Under the pieces are notes generated by a model. That model had not been told where the DNA came from. It saw nothing but the letters and a program-made list of their open reading frames with translations, and made no database searches. Positions 1 to 11,961 of a stretch of DNA of 64,000 nucleotides are shown here, piece by piece. This DNA is from Heliopora coerulea (taxonomy: Eukaryota; Cnidaria; Anthozoa; Scleralcyonacea; Helioporidae). How positions within the stretch are numbered: position 1 is the first letter of the stretch; each line of letters starts with the position of its first letter. Both the position numbers and the translations under genes were made by a program. Where the stretch lies: positions 1,121,001 through 1,185,000 of the forward strand of contig JASJOG010000015.1 of NCBI GenBank assembly GCA_030142905.1. The letters run 5' to 3'.

Positions 1-3000
1 AATGAACACTCTTCTCATGTGTGACCAAGGTAACATCCATCTGACAATTGCGCGGAGCCCGTAAGGCCTGGTTCACACGTGCGCATGAGCATTAAGCATA
101 AGGACAAAACAAAAGGAATGAAATCAAGCCAGCGACATATGGATCGTCATAAGCATAAAGATAAGATCATAGTCCAAGTTACACTTGGACATAAGCCAAG
201 AGCTGAACAAAAGGCGAAACAAAGAAAAATTCTTCTTGTTTTATCTTCGCAAGTCTCAAAGGAGATATCATACTCTGTTTTCGTATTGATCTTATTCTTA
301 TGCTTATGTTGCTCGTATGAACCAGGCTTAATCGAACCCTTGTCGTAGAGGTGAGAGACACGTGCAATACCATTGCGCCACCAACACCTGGGTGTGAGGG
401 TGATTTTGAAAGAGGCATTGCCCGTACATTAATAGACAGAAAGCTACGTAGTAATCTATGCATTTGTTTGCATATGCATTTGGTTGGGCCTGTGTCTATA
501 AATGGGCGTGTATTTGTATGTATAGCTGCACGTGATCCAGTGAAAGAGACTGCATGAAAACCTGGTCGAAATACTTACAAATTTTCGTGGTTGCTTTGAC
601 GGTGATCAGTAGATATGTCTAATTCTTGGGTCTGTGAAACACGAATTACTGTACCTTTGGGTTTAACGTTAAAACTCTCCTTCTGATAGTAAGAGCAATC
701 TTCTTTTTTGTTGGCCAGCACTGCAATATCGATCCAGTCTGTGGGATGCCAGTAAGGGTAATAATCACGCTCTTCAGGACATTCATAACCGTAACGTCTC
801 CCTATGGGGTTCTGTCTTGTGAATCGACTTGAATAACCGCGCAGACGTTGGTCAGCAGTAAAGAGGCCTGTAAAGATGAATGCAGATGGTTTCAGTAGTG
901 CGTTGAAAAAGGAACTGAAAAGTGATCAGCTAAACAGACATCCTAATTTAATATCTGACTGGCTAATGATCAATTATCCATACAACTAACAATCCGACCA
1001 AGCAACCGAAGAACCTACGCAATTACCTGCCATTCAATTAACTAAATAAACAGACAAACAATCAAACTAACTAACTGATTGACTAACTAACAGCAAAGAA
1101 ATGAAAGGGTGGTTACAAGAAATTCAAGTAAAAACACCGGAAACGACAGTAGCATAAAAATTATATGACTAAAACGACACATAGTGGAGTGAATTTGTGA
1201 AAAAAGAATTTGCGTCCTGCCCTTTCTCAAAATTCTGCATCCGCCCCTGTATACGCCCTGATCACGACCTGAAACTGTGTTCAGCCACCTTAAAATGTTC
1301 AGCATGGACCGAGTTACCTCTATTCCGGTCACGGCGGAAGCACTTGTCATACCATTCCCAAGGTTCGTTCAAACCTGTACGAAATCGTTGATTGATTTTC
1401 ATTATACTATCTTTTTCCGCTTTGGTGTTATATACAGGACGAAAAGTGTAAGGTGGAGTAGCAACAGTTTGACCTTTAAAAACAAAGTAACAGGTAATTT
1501 AGACCAGTTTCAAAGCGGAATTGGAGTGAGAATCACAAACTATCCTCATGAACCGGTATCTCACTGGCTCCTTCCCCAGCTTAGGAACATGCTTAATATC
1601 TGCCTTTTATTATAGGGCTGAGCCACTGAACTCGATTTCCATATCTGGAATGCTAACTCCCAGTCATTTAGCCAGACAAAAGTGAAGCCAAGATGGCTGC
1701 CCATGGAGGGAAATTTTGTACGTCAGTTTCAGTCCTTTTGCGGTCTTCTACATCAGTTCCAGTCCCTTACGCGACTTTAATTTTCAGTTTTTATTTGGTT
1801 CGGCTTCGAAAACATTCACAACAATGGAAACAGTGCTCAGACGAATTATTGCTGGACCAATTTTTCATATTCGAGTATTTAAAAGATTCATTATTGCCGT
1901 GTGGCCTAAGAAGTGTACTAAATTTTTTTAAGATGCTAAATTGACGGTAAAAAGAGGACGTATACTTGGTAATTTGCTAACGTAATTTTTCGTGACCATT
2001 TTATCAGGTTTCTCGTCAGTTTGGGATTTATTTTCGTGAAGACCTATAACCTATAACTAGGTTTGACTTTGTCGAAATATGTTTGAAATTCTTAAACTCA
2101 TTTCTGTCTTTTGAAGACATGTTTGGTGTGTATTTTCAAAGAAAACTCCTCAGAAAATGTAAAAAGTCGCGTGGGAGACTAAAACTGACGTATAAGCCCG
2201 CGTAGGAGACTGAAACTGACGTACATAATTGCCCTCCATTGGCGGCCATCTTGGCTTCACATTTCATTGGCCAGTTAGCATTCCAGATATGGAAATCGAT
2301 ATCACTGGACTGAGCTCGTTTTTCGGTCCGTACGCAAAATTACACGTGCTGATTGGTTGCTGAACGGTCCAACGTTCTACGACATTGGACCGACAGGTCC
2401 ACTAAGATGTGCATTTTACTCCTGACTGGTTAGTTTTGGCGGGAAAATCTTAAAGATGATTTTAATGAAATTTAATCAAACATCCTACAGCAAAATCGTG
2501 TCAAGAGTGGGACAGAAAACCAACTAAGTAATATTTCATAAAAGAGTGTGAGTGTTTTCCCAGGGGTTACAAACACGAGCGAACAATGAAAATCAGGAGG
2601 CCATAGACCAAGTGATTTTCACTGTTCTCGTTCGCTTGCAAAACATGAGAGGATAATGAAAATTCTTGTTGTTCTCGAACTAACAGGGGACACATAAGTC
2701 TGTGTGTCTTAGAGATCTTATGTGTCCCCTGTCACTAACAAGGGACACTTAAGATCTCTAATGAAAAGCAGATTTGTCTTACTATGTTAACGTTATTGTA
2801 ATAGTTTTATATTTTAATAGATATATGTTGTTAAATAATTAACTTTGTAATGAATTTACAGTATTGTATTAGTATTTGTGACGTATATGTAATTTATTTT
2901 CTGATGCGTTTTACCGTGTTTAAATAAAGTTATTATTATTATTATTATTATAATTATTATTAACAAAAAAGGCAAGGTCCCGAGGCCCCCAACCACCTCA

Positions 3001-6000
3001 GTAGTTACGCTCCAGTCCAGGCAAATCTTTTTAAACTAACCATTCCTCATTCCGTTTGGTTGAGATGTGTAGGATGATGGTTGACATTTGTACTGAAGTA
3101 CAATGTTACAGTTAAGATCGCCATCTCCACAGCCATGCTGGTTTGTCCATTCAATGTGGAGGTATGACTTTCCGGCTTTACCTGGTGCTCTTTCTTTAGG
3201 CCCACTCATCAAATAACTCTGTGTAATAAACAAGCGAATCATATCAAAAAATGAGATTGCTATACCATAGTTAAAAGTTGTCTTTGCGGTAGTATAGTGT
3301 TACTACCCACCCTTACTTCACTTTGAGTCTCTGTATTCCCGGTTGATGAAGCTATCGGTTCAAATAAACAAAAGTAAATTTAAGGGCTGATTATGTGGGA
3401 AAAATTAAGCCTGGCAGACCGGGTTGAAAAAGTCTCGATTACAAGGAATATTTCGGCCCGGGATGAAACTGAAATCGGAAGTGTACCCAGGCAGGAATTT
3501 GTCGGCAGTCTCTGTTGTTTTGGCAATTTGCATCTTCCCACACCTGTTGATCATCTTTTCAGCCTGGGCTAAAATTTTTTCCGTGCGATTACATGGGATT
3601 TCAGACCGAGTAGCTCAAACCGGACTGAAGCTTTCTTCATGTGATCGCGAGCTCCACTTTTCAAATATTTTATCCTTCTTTGTGTAATCAGACCCTTAAA
3701 AAGAGAAGAATCTGTTCCTCGAGAATTCAGTTTGCAAAGTCGTGTCGAGTCTCTTGAACATTCCATCAAAATCACGATGGATTGAGCAGTGAAATCCAAA
3801 ACCCTTGTGTCGCATTTGTTCATGACAACAAACATTCAACCTGCGAGATTCATCAACTTTCTTGTGTTTTGATCCCGTGATCAAAGATAATGAATGAATT
3901 TTTGATTTGTTTCTTACCATGTAAAACCAATCTTTACTTTTGTGTTGATGTTTTTCAGCCGTGTTATAACCTCCTTTAGCATTATTCTGCAGGGAAAACA
4001 AAATAGTTCAGGAGCATGAATAACAATATCGATCTTTGGAGATGTTTTATTGATTTACTTAATTTCAACATGCAGTAAGTCGGTAATACAAAAGTGGATG
4101 CCAAACAAGAAAAGCCAGAAGCACACAGCCTGAGCCAATGATGTAGGTCACCCATCTAATAAACTACGAAATGCCATAATCGCCTCAGTTACCTTTGATG
4201 ATCAGGGAAGATATTTAATTTCTAAATTGTGAGGCAGGCCTAGTAAAGACTTGTGACCGGCTCTCACTGCAGGCGCAATATTTTAAAAGATGTTTGCTCA
4301 TATGCAAAAGCTGAACCATGGGGGTCATTTATCATGAAATCAGACGCGGTTGAATTCCTACCATCGATTGTATCGTTGTCAACGTTGGTCACCTAGTTCC
4401 TTTATTAGGGACTTTAAGATCTTCGACGTCAACTTGAACGACAACGTCGTTTAAAATTTCGGCATTGAAAGAAACCACGGTTTGTTGACCACCGTGCTTG
4501 ATACTTGAGGCTTGTTTTATGACTCCTTAAATAGCTCCAATTCTCCTAACACGACTGTAGTCTCGGGTTGAATTCAATCTTAAGTAGCAGTTTTTTTCAC
4601 TCCGCGAGCTGATGACGTCCTACAGACGCGAAAATGATGCGGGTGGCGTTATATACAGCATCACGACGTTTTGAGGATGCTCTGGAGAATAAAATTTATT
4701 TATGTTCTTTGTTTTGCATGAAGAATTATTTTGTTTCAAGAACGTAGTCTTTGAAGTTGGCGTCACTGATCTTAAGGTCCGTAGTATCAGGCTTAGTGAA
4801 ACGGTCAATTTTTCATCTGATAATACGGGCTAAATGAATCAATCTTATAGTCGTTGCTTCTAACTAAGGTACGTCACAGTTACACATTGAGTTAGGTCTA
4901 AGCAGGTATTTTGAAAACAAAAAAAAAAACATTAAAAATATTGCATTTCTACTTTTTATCTTGCCGACGTGGCTGACTGCAGGCACTTACTATTACGTAA
5001 TTGCCTAAATATAGTGAATTTTCGGTGAATGGAATGAGTTCCTTCTGAAACTACAAAAGCAAATCACTACAGGCTAGTTGCTCCTCTGTGTACAAGTTGT
5101 CACAGTGACGTTGTCTGATACAAGCTTGTTGCATAGAAGCTAATCATGTACAGTAGATTATTGGACTTGGTGAGACGAGTTGTAACCAGTTCGAGGTAGT
5201 CATCAATCTTGCATGTTCTAAGTCTCAAGCAACCAATTGCAGACTTGTGAAAAGCTTGAAACAAGCAGTACGAGAACGTCTTGATGTCGGCTTGATGAAC
5301 ATTGTAACAACCCTCATGCAAGTTCGTTGCAAGTTGTTTTTTTCCTCTGTCAAAAACCCATTAAACTCTCACGAGTCTTAACGATATTCTTGAGTTCAAG
5401 GTTCAAAATGCCTTGAACAGCTCCTCTGATGTGGCGTTGAGTTTTAATTTTTGAAGGCCGAAATAACAAATGAAGGCTTCTATGTAAAGTTGATATAAGC
5501 ATTAACTCTGATGATAAATAATTATCATAATATTTATATATTTAAGAATTAGAGTTAATGCCTGCATTAACATTACATAGTAGCCCTCATTTGCTATTTT
5601 TCATTGCATGATTATTAATATTATAATTGATATTAATCAATATTAACTCTTCGCTCCAAATCCGACTTTTAATACTTTACTCTGGCTAAAGCCACAAGAT
5701 TTTGCTCGTGAAGGGAAGACGTCCTAGACCACAAAGAGTTAATCTAATCTTTTGCCATTTTTGAAATTAAAACAGGCAGATAGTAAATACGACCAGCTGC
5801 CTTCATGTATTTAAAGCAAAATAAGAGACTTACACACTGCAAAAAAATTAAAATCTTGGGTAGATATTTTTTCTAGTTTTAAGATTAATTTCCAGGCTTT
5901 AAGAAATAAATTCTTGATAAGAAAAGCTATGTGGATTTTTTCCTTCTTTCAAGAAATTTAAGAAAATTTTTTCTGTCTAGTCTAGATATATTTTCTTAAT

Positions 6001-6989
6001 TGAAGAAAATATGTCTTCTTTTAAGAAATTTTTTCTTATCAACATACAGTAATTTATCAAGAAAAATTATCCTGTCCACGGGACAAGATAACATTTCTTA
6101 ATTTAAGAAATATGGTCTTGAAACAAGATTTTTTCTTAAAATAAGAATTTTACTTCTTGCAGCGCACCCTTGCGAGGCTCTCTTCCTTTGACCGTTTTAA
6201 GTTTCGGTGTAGGCTTCTACCTAAAGCTTGATCCCACGTTTCGTAGCATGCTGTCCCACATTGCCACGGTAGCAAAGTCTCGTAATGAAGACACACTCTA
6301 CTTTTGGTGTGTTGTGTTCATTTCAAAACTTGCTTCTCGGACTTAACCAGTTGTCGGGGTAGATCCCGACTCTATTTCCACGAGCAAGGAAATTGAGACA
6401 CAGACTTAACCGTCGGTTCCAATGTTTTGAGTTGCGTTGTTTCAGGTATCTGATGATCTCTCTTTTCCACCGATTTTGGTGCATGGCAATTCGTGGAAAG
6501 AGTATGTGAATTTGGAAATCAAAGAATAAGGTGCAAAAAATGTGCAATCGAATGCTAAGACAATTCAAACTTGTTTGGCGATGTAGTAACATGGAACGTA
6601 TTCCCACAAAGACAAGACATATTGATTCGCAGCTAAGTATTCGTACAGCACACCAACAGAGTACGGATTTGACTGGGTCGTCAGGATCACACTGCAGTTG
6701 TTAGTTTCGTGCGAGCCAGGGTTTTAACTTTGATGTTCTGATGAAGTCTAGAGTCAGTGGCACGAAATTTCTTCCTTCAAAGATTATGCCAAATACTGTG
6801 CAAATTATATATTAACCTTACCTGTGAATCAAACAGTCGGTGCGCATTTCTTCGATTTGCGCCTTCTCCATTTAACCTGTTGTTTGAGCCTCTTGGGCTG
6901 TGCAAGTACACGTCACCTTTGGTATGCCTGAGCAGCAGCTGTAAAACAAAGATGGCCAAACTAAGTGTTGGCACGCCTGAAATCTTCAT
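1..6989 (-). CDS. DD3-3: DD3-3-like secreted protein, copy A (3' end off the left edge)
   Basis: Five exons are visible, read on the minus strand: 6989-6822, 3986-3918, 3218-3041, 1473-1318 and 867-655. All junctions are GT-AG with phases 0, 0, 1, 1, 1, matching copies B and C. The remaining exons, by homology about four or five, lie beyond base 1. The ATG at 6989 opens a hydrophobic signal peptide (MKISGVPTLSLAIFVLQLLL) that ends just before [16 protein letters not shown], the start of the mature protein. Later hallmarks are [29 protein letters not shown] and [18 protein letters not shown]. These are the landmarks of Dictyostelium DD3-3, a developmentally regulated protein of unknown biochemical role. 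Exon 2 is 69 nt here against 78 nt in B and C, and exon 3 is 178 nt against 166 and 193. Exons 4 (156 nt) and 5 (213 nt) are the same length as in B. Family assignment is strong; function is unknown. Confidence 0.82.
61..332. mobile_element. MITE-like element with imperfect terminal inverted repeats
   Basis: The left end (GCCTGGTTCACACGTGCGCA, then AGCATAAGGAC) is the imperfect inverted complement of the right end, which reverse-complements to AGCCTGGTTCATACGAGCAA then AGCATAAGAAT. The arms are about 40 bp and the element about 270 bp, with no coding capacity. It lies in the last visible intron of DD3-3 copy A. Confidence 0.65.
1616..2316. mobile_element. Long-TIR fold-back element (about 700 bp)
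   Basis: The left arm (about 1616-1770, containing CGATTTCCATATCTGGAATG, AAGCCAAGATGGC and TACGTCAGTTTCAGTC) recurs inverted at about 2160-2316. The arms are some 130-150 bp with scattered mismatches. The internal sequence has no convincing frame. It sits in intron 3 of DD3-3 copy A. Confidence 0.7.
2683..2732. repeat. 16-bp perfect hairpin
   Basis: ACAGGGGACACATAAG at 2683-2698 is exactly inverted at 2717-2732, with an 18-nt loop. A related word (AAGGGACACTTAAG) follows at about 2740. Confidence 0.85.
2735..2966 (+). mobile_element. Probable LINE 3'-end fragment with (TTA)n tail
   Basis: An AT-rich stretch ends in AAATAAAG followed directly by a TTA microsatellite (about 2931-2966). This is the usual layout of 3' ends of cnidarian CR1/L2/RTE-like LINEs. 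No coding remnant is certain. It lies in intron 3 of DD3-3 copy A. Confidence 0.35.
5461..5601. mobile_element. Small fold-back MITE
   Basis: The left arm 5461-5509 (CAAATGAAGGCTTCTATGTA ... GCATTAACTCT) pairs imperfectly with the right arm 5549-5601 around an AT-rich centre. It is about 140 bp and non-coding, in intron 1 of DD3-3 copy A. Confidence 0.5.
5833..6166. mobile_element. Possible MITE with internal AAGAAA/TTTCTT palindromes
   Basis: The left end CACTGCAAAAAAATTAAAAT resembles the reverse complement of the right end (GCGCTGCAAGAAGTAAAATT). The interior is built of many copies of TTTCTTGA/TCAAGAAA-like words in both orientations, including a palindrome around GTCCACGGGAC. No coding capacity. 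CACTGCA-type ends recall hAT elements, but that assignment is a guess. Confidence 0.4.
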
Positions 6990-8762
6990 GTTTGCTTGGC
7001 CAGACGTCTTTTTCGTTTGGTTGGCAAAATTTTGTGACCTTGGTATTTCAATCAGAATTTGTTTTGGATGCTTGCAGAGCGCATTATTCCTAAAGATCAA
7101 CCCTATTTTAATTGAGAATAATGTTGAAAACAAAAGTTCGCCGTATGTAATCATGGGTTTTTAAATTAGTAAACTAGTTCATCCGTCTTATTATACGTAC
7201 CACGCACTCAACAGTTTGCCTCCCCTGGAGACAAATAGTTTGCTCTTATCGTCTTTTCAGGTATCGGTACGTGGACAAGTTTGACGCGAAATTGAGTCAA
7301 AATCGAAGATTCATTCTCAGAAAAAAAGAATCCTAATCAGAAATGCATTCTTCAGCGCAGATTCTTTTCAATGTTTTCTGAAATTCGTAATTTTATCTGC
7401 ATATGAATCCGCTTGCAACTTTCATATAAAAATAACTGTAGTTTGAGCTTCTTTTTCTCTGCTGACCAAAGGCGACAAGCTCATTTCGATCTTCTGCCTC
7501 CAGGTTTTCGCGTTCAAGAAACATATGAGCTTACAGCTTTGTGTGTAACTCCTCACAATGAGTGAAAGACAAATATGCATGGCATGACAGGTTTTTTGCA
7601 CCCTAGGACTGAAGCAGGGGGGGAAGATTATGAAACCTCTAATAATCTCTGTCCAATGGATTGGAGTTTTGAAATCCTTCTTAGTTCTGATAATACGGTA
7701 ACATTTTGACTTCTTGCAAAGTTTAGTTGCGGAAATTCTAAACAAGTCCGCGTGCATCAGGAAATAAGAGAAAACATGTCAACTCATCATGCGAAGTAAA
7801 TTATGTTATAAATAGTCATGGCAAATAGTTGTATTGTCTTCTCGGTTTTGTGGACCCGTGCTCAATCATGTTGTCACAATTACTCTTTAAGTAAACGATA
7901 AAGTCCCCGTGACGTCTTACATAATCTGTTCAAGGGCTATACAGTAAATATGTTGTCCTTTGCTAAATTATTCTGATACCTAATCAGAACAAAAATGACA
8001 TGCTAATTCAAATTTCAAAATGTGCAATATCATTTGTATCGAGAAATGGGAAAGCCAACGCTGAGGGTTCTTGAATGATCAACAAATTTCGTAGCGCTTA
8101 ATTGCTGGCAAAAGTTAATCACATACACTGCGAGGGTGTTTAGATTTCGGTGTCTTTAACTGCGGTTCGTTGTTTTGTCTCTGGTGACAGTTTGAGCCAC
8201 ACAGCGTTAGTCCGTGGATACTGACGCTCACTTTGACTTTGAAAAACGTGGGCATTGATTCGCCCGGCTATCTAGAGTTTAATGAAGGAAGGATAGCAAT
8301 TCCAATTATTTTCTTTTTTGAGATGCGCTGTCAGGACAAAGCGTTTCTGATATGGTTAAACCGGAAACTTTGTTTGATTTCGATTCTTTATTGTAACTGA
8401 TATTGCGCTGACTAAAGTCCATATTAAAATATTACCGAAATCAAATCGTTATAAAGTATTTGACAAGCGTTTATGATATAAGTAATTTAACCATGTTTTC
8501 ATTCTCTAGTCTAAAATATTACATAATTACCGTTTCAAAATAAATAACAAGGAACGGAACATTATGTTAGGAATTTCGCCGGAAAACTTGCTTGATACTG
8601 AACGAGTTGAAAAACAATTTGCTACTCTGGACATTTTGCTGAAAACAACTCAAGGAATAAGAGTCGATTGCCATGTAAAATAAAAGCTGTTCTTGACAAA
8701 CAATGGAAATGAGTCTGCTTAGTCACGCTTGCTCAAAGGGGATCCGTTCGTAGTGTTTTTTC

Positions 8763-8965
8763 TCGAAGGGACATTACTTACTGGGGCTTTAGCCATCGGA
8801 CTTTATTCGAAGGGTAGATAATCGAGGGGCATTTTTCCCGAATGCTATACCCGAGGGTACATTGCTCGTTATAACTATGCTCGAAGGTGCTTTAATTCAA
8901 AGGGTTAATACTCAAAGAGACGTTACTCGGTAGAACTTTATGGTCGCTTAGGGTACCATTGCTCA
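8763..8965. repeat. Degenerate minisatellite, unit about 22-24 bp
   Basis: Words of the type TCGAAGGGACATTAC recur about every 23 bases with drift (TCGAAGGGTAGATAA, TCGAGGGGCATTTTT, CCGAGGGTACATTGC, TCAAAGAGACGTTAC). The block is non-coding, between DD3-3 copies A and B. Confidence 0.6.
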
Positions 8966-9039
8966 ATTTGCTCAATTGTTGAAATCTTATCTTTGTAAGG
9001 TAGTTATTTTGGATCAACAAAAGAAATCATGTACAATAT

Positions 9040-9425
9040 GATTGCTACTGCTAGTACTGATATTGTAACTTTTCCTATTCCAATTACTGTTACTGCAACA
9101 ATTACTCTCTCTTAAACTATCAAAATCATTATCACTATCACTATCATTATTACTTTTACTATCACTATTACAATTATCATCACTATTACTAGTATTAATT
9201 ACTACTACCATATTACCATTACCGTTACCACTACAATTAGCTTCACCTTTACCATTACCATTACTATTACTATTACTGCTACTATTACTATTACTATTAC
9301 ATACACTATTACTATCACTATTACCATTACCTTTACCATTACCTTTACCATTACCATTGCTATTACTATTAGTACTAGTATAACTATTACTACTACTACT
9401 ACTACTACTGCTACTACTACTACTG

Positions 9426-9460
<35 letters not shown>

Positions 9461-9540
9461 ACGACTACTACTACTGCTACTGCTGCTACTATTACTATTG
9501 CTATTACTATTACTATTATTACTATTAGAGTTAATGTTAC
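9040..9540. repeat. Degenerate (ATT/ACT/ACC)n trinucleotide tract
   Basis: About 500 bp of ATTACT/ATTACC/CTACTA repeats. Long apparent frames over it (runs of Val/Ile/Ala) are artefacts of the repeat. Confidence 0.9.
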
Positions 9541-11798
9541 CGTCAATTATACTTCTATAGATAAACGGGGAAGCTGTGAAATGATAAATGCACGCACGAA
9601 GCTCGCGAAATATTTTTCTTTACGCTTTTTATCAAATATTTCTGAAAGTACCAGTCAATAATGAATGAAGTCAAACATGATTATTAATGGTAAATTTTAA
9701 CTCTGGCAAGGAACCCAGTAGTTACGTTTATTTTAGAATTGTGTATATTCGCTACAGGACTCTTGATCGATTCAAAATTGAAAGAACTCCAGAAATCCCT
9801 GCTTACTATTCGCTAACGAACATTGCAATACCTTCTATCGTACACACAGGACAAAGAATGGTATCCGAAACGACTGTATGTGGTGGGATTTGATTGGTCC
9901 AAACCGTACAAGTTCAGAGAAGTTCAGAGACAGTCGAATCAGCTTCCGGAATTAAACAGCCAATCATGTTAAAGCGGGTTTTGGCTCGTGGTACAAATGT
10001 GACTTCCTCAACGAAGCAAACAAAGATGGCCGTCAAACCATACGTGTAGCGTTTGTTAACATGTACAGCCGGTTTTAGTTCAACGTTGCAAAAAAAAACT
10101 AACCTATGGAGGACCAGATGATGCAAAGTGTTTTGAGTAAGCGTTTCCAAGTTTTGGTGGGAAGAAAGAAGTATTTTTACAACTGCCTGACTGCTTGACA
10201 TGGCCGATCTGTCCGTTCAAAATCGTAAGTCCACTTGTTTTGAACATTCTCCGTGTGCTATTAACAAGCAATGACATAGTTGTTTATAATTTTTTTTAAC
10301 AATATACTCAAATGCGTGCTATTTACGGGTAAAATAATAACCGAAGAAAGTACCTGAGTAGCATATAATAGCCAGTATGTGTTACTGTATTTATTATCCG
10401 TAACCACTCAATCGAGGATACATGATTTTGAAGAATATAGTGCTGAAGAATTCCATAAATTTGATTAACTTCCTAAATAAACTACTAGAGAATTCCGTAA
10501 AATGTAAAAAACTCCTCAAAGAAGTTGACAAAAGGTGGATAAACCTCCAAAGAATTACAAACAAATTGATACACACCCCTTGAATAGTGTTAAAATGTTT
10601 ACATAAGCCGAAAGAATTCCAAGTTAAGTGTGCCCTTGAAAAATGCCATGTTTTGCGAATGATTACGCTTGAAGAATGTGATATGTTACAACTGCACAGT
10701 TTAGTAGACACCAATATGACAGTGACCATACTGCTGGCTCACCAACCTTAATACAAACTCTAACCTTGACCCTAACCCTGACTGGTCAGCAACACACTGG
10801 TGTCTGCTAAAGTGCATTCTAACCTTCAAAACTTTAAGTTGTGTGAACCTGTGAAGGAATTCCACTCTCTACAAATGGTAACCCCTTAAGAACTCCATGG
10901 TTCTGCAATGGAGATATGGATTTTTAAATGCTGCAGCCCAACAGTGAAATGTTGACTGCTATGCATTACTACTTAAAGAAAACCTTTTATACCAACTCTC
11001 TTTTTGATGAAATCATTCTCAAGAGCAAAGCTCCTCAGTAGTATGGGAGGATGGCACATCCAAAACAGCAACTAATCCATAAATTTGTCCATGAAGATGG
11101 CTTTAGTTGAGACTGTGTGTTTATCTTCCACCCATGTTGACAAAATGCTGATATTGTTCATGTTTTGATTTTTATGTTGGACTGCACTGTCTCTCATTTC
11201 AGGGGCAATTCTGACTGTCAATCTTACAATAGTGATGATAATAAGAATGGATGTTTGATAGTGATAATAATAAGAATGGATATTTGATAGTGATAATGAT
11301 AAAGATCACAACAATAAATTTTTATAAAACTGTCTTGAATTTAGAATAGCAGTTGTTTGCTAAGCATGGACACTTCAAAATATTAACAACGAAAAAAAAT
11401 GGCATATTAAACATATAGATCTGGTGTGGATTTTAACCCACTACTTAAGGGGCAAGGGTGCACTTTAGTATTTAACTCTGGGTGACCCTATAGGATTTTA
11501 CTTGTCAAAAGGAGAAGCTGTGTCTCTTAATGAGTTAAGCACAGACTACAATTTTCAATTGATTGTATGGTATGTATAACAGAATAAATGACCAGAAACT
11601 TCATAACTTGTGCTTTCATGTAAATTGGGCAAACTGAGTTTATTCCACACTGCCAGGTTGACAATCCACACTAAATGGTTGACAATCATTTAAAAGACTT
11701 CCAGCAGTATAAAAAGAAGTGTACAATGGGGTTTTGTTCCATGAGGTGCAGGGTTTTCAACATCTGATATAAAAGTGAACAACTTTTGTTTATAAAAC

Positions 11799-11804
11799 TT
11801 TATT
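11799..11804 (-). promoter_or_regulatory. Candidate polyadenylation signal of DD3-3 copy B
   Basis: AATAAA on the minus strand, about 160 nt past the TAA/TGA end of the coding region at 11962. Spacing is plausible; no transcript evidence. Confidence 0.35.
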
Positions 11805-11961
11805 TTAGTGCTTCTTGCTAACAGTATAGAGCTTGTAATATCACTAAACGGTATGTTCCAACGTGGTAATTATAAACATTCCTGCATGTTTGTGTTAAAA
11901 TCTCACACATGAGAATAAAAGACGTTTACAGTTTTAAAAATCGTATTTAGATTTTGCCAAA

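Larger units (their letters stand above)
6990..11961. other. Intergenic DNA between DD3-3 copies A and B
   Basis: It should hold the 3' UTR of copy B and the promoter of copy A. I see a minisatellite (8.76-8.97 kb), a trinucleotide tract (9.04-9.54 kb) and otherwise AT-rich sequence with no recognisable gene. Confidence 0.6.

Noticed and set aside
9205..9546. 113-codon minus-strand frame made of Val/Ile/Ala
   Set aside because: It is a translation of the ATT/ACT trinucleotide tract; similar artefacts occur at 29356-29851 and 63685-63997.
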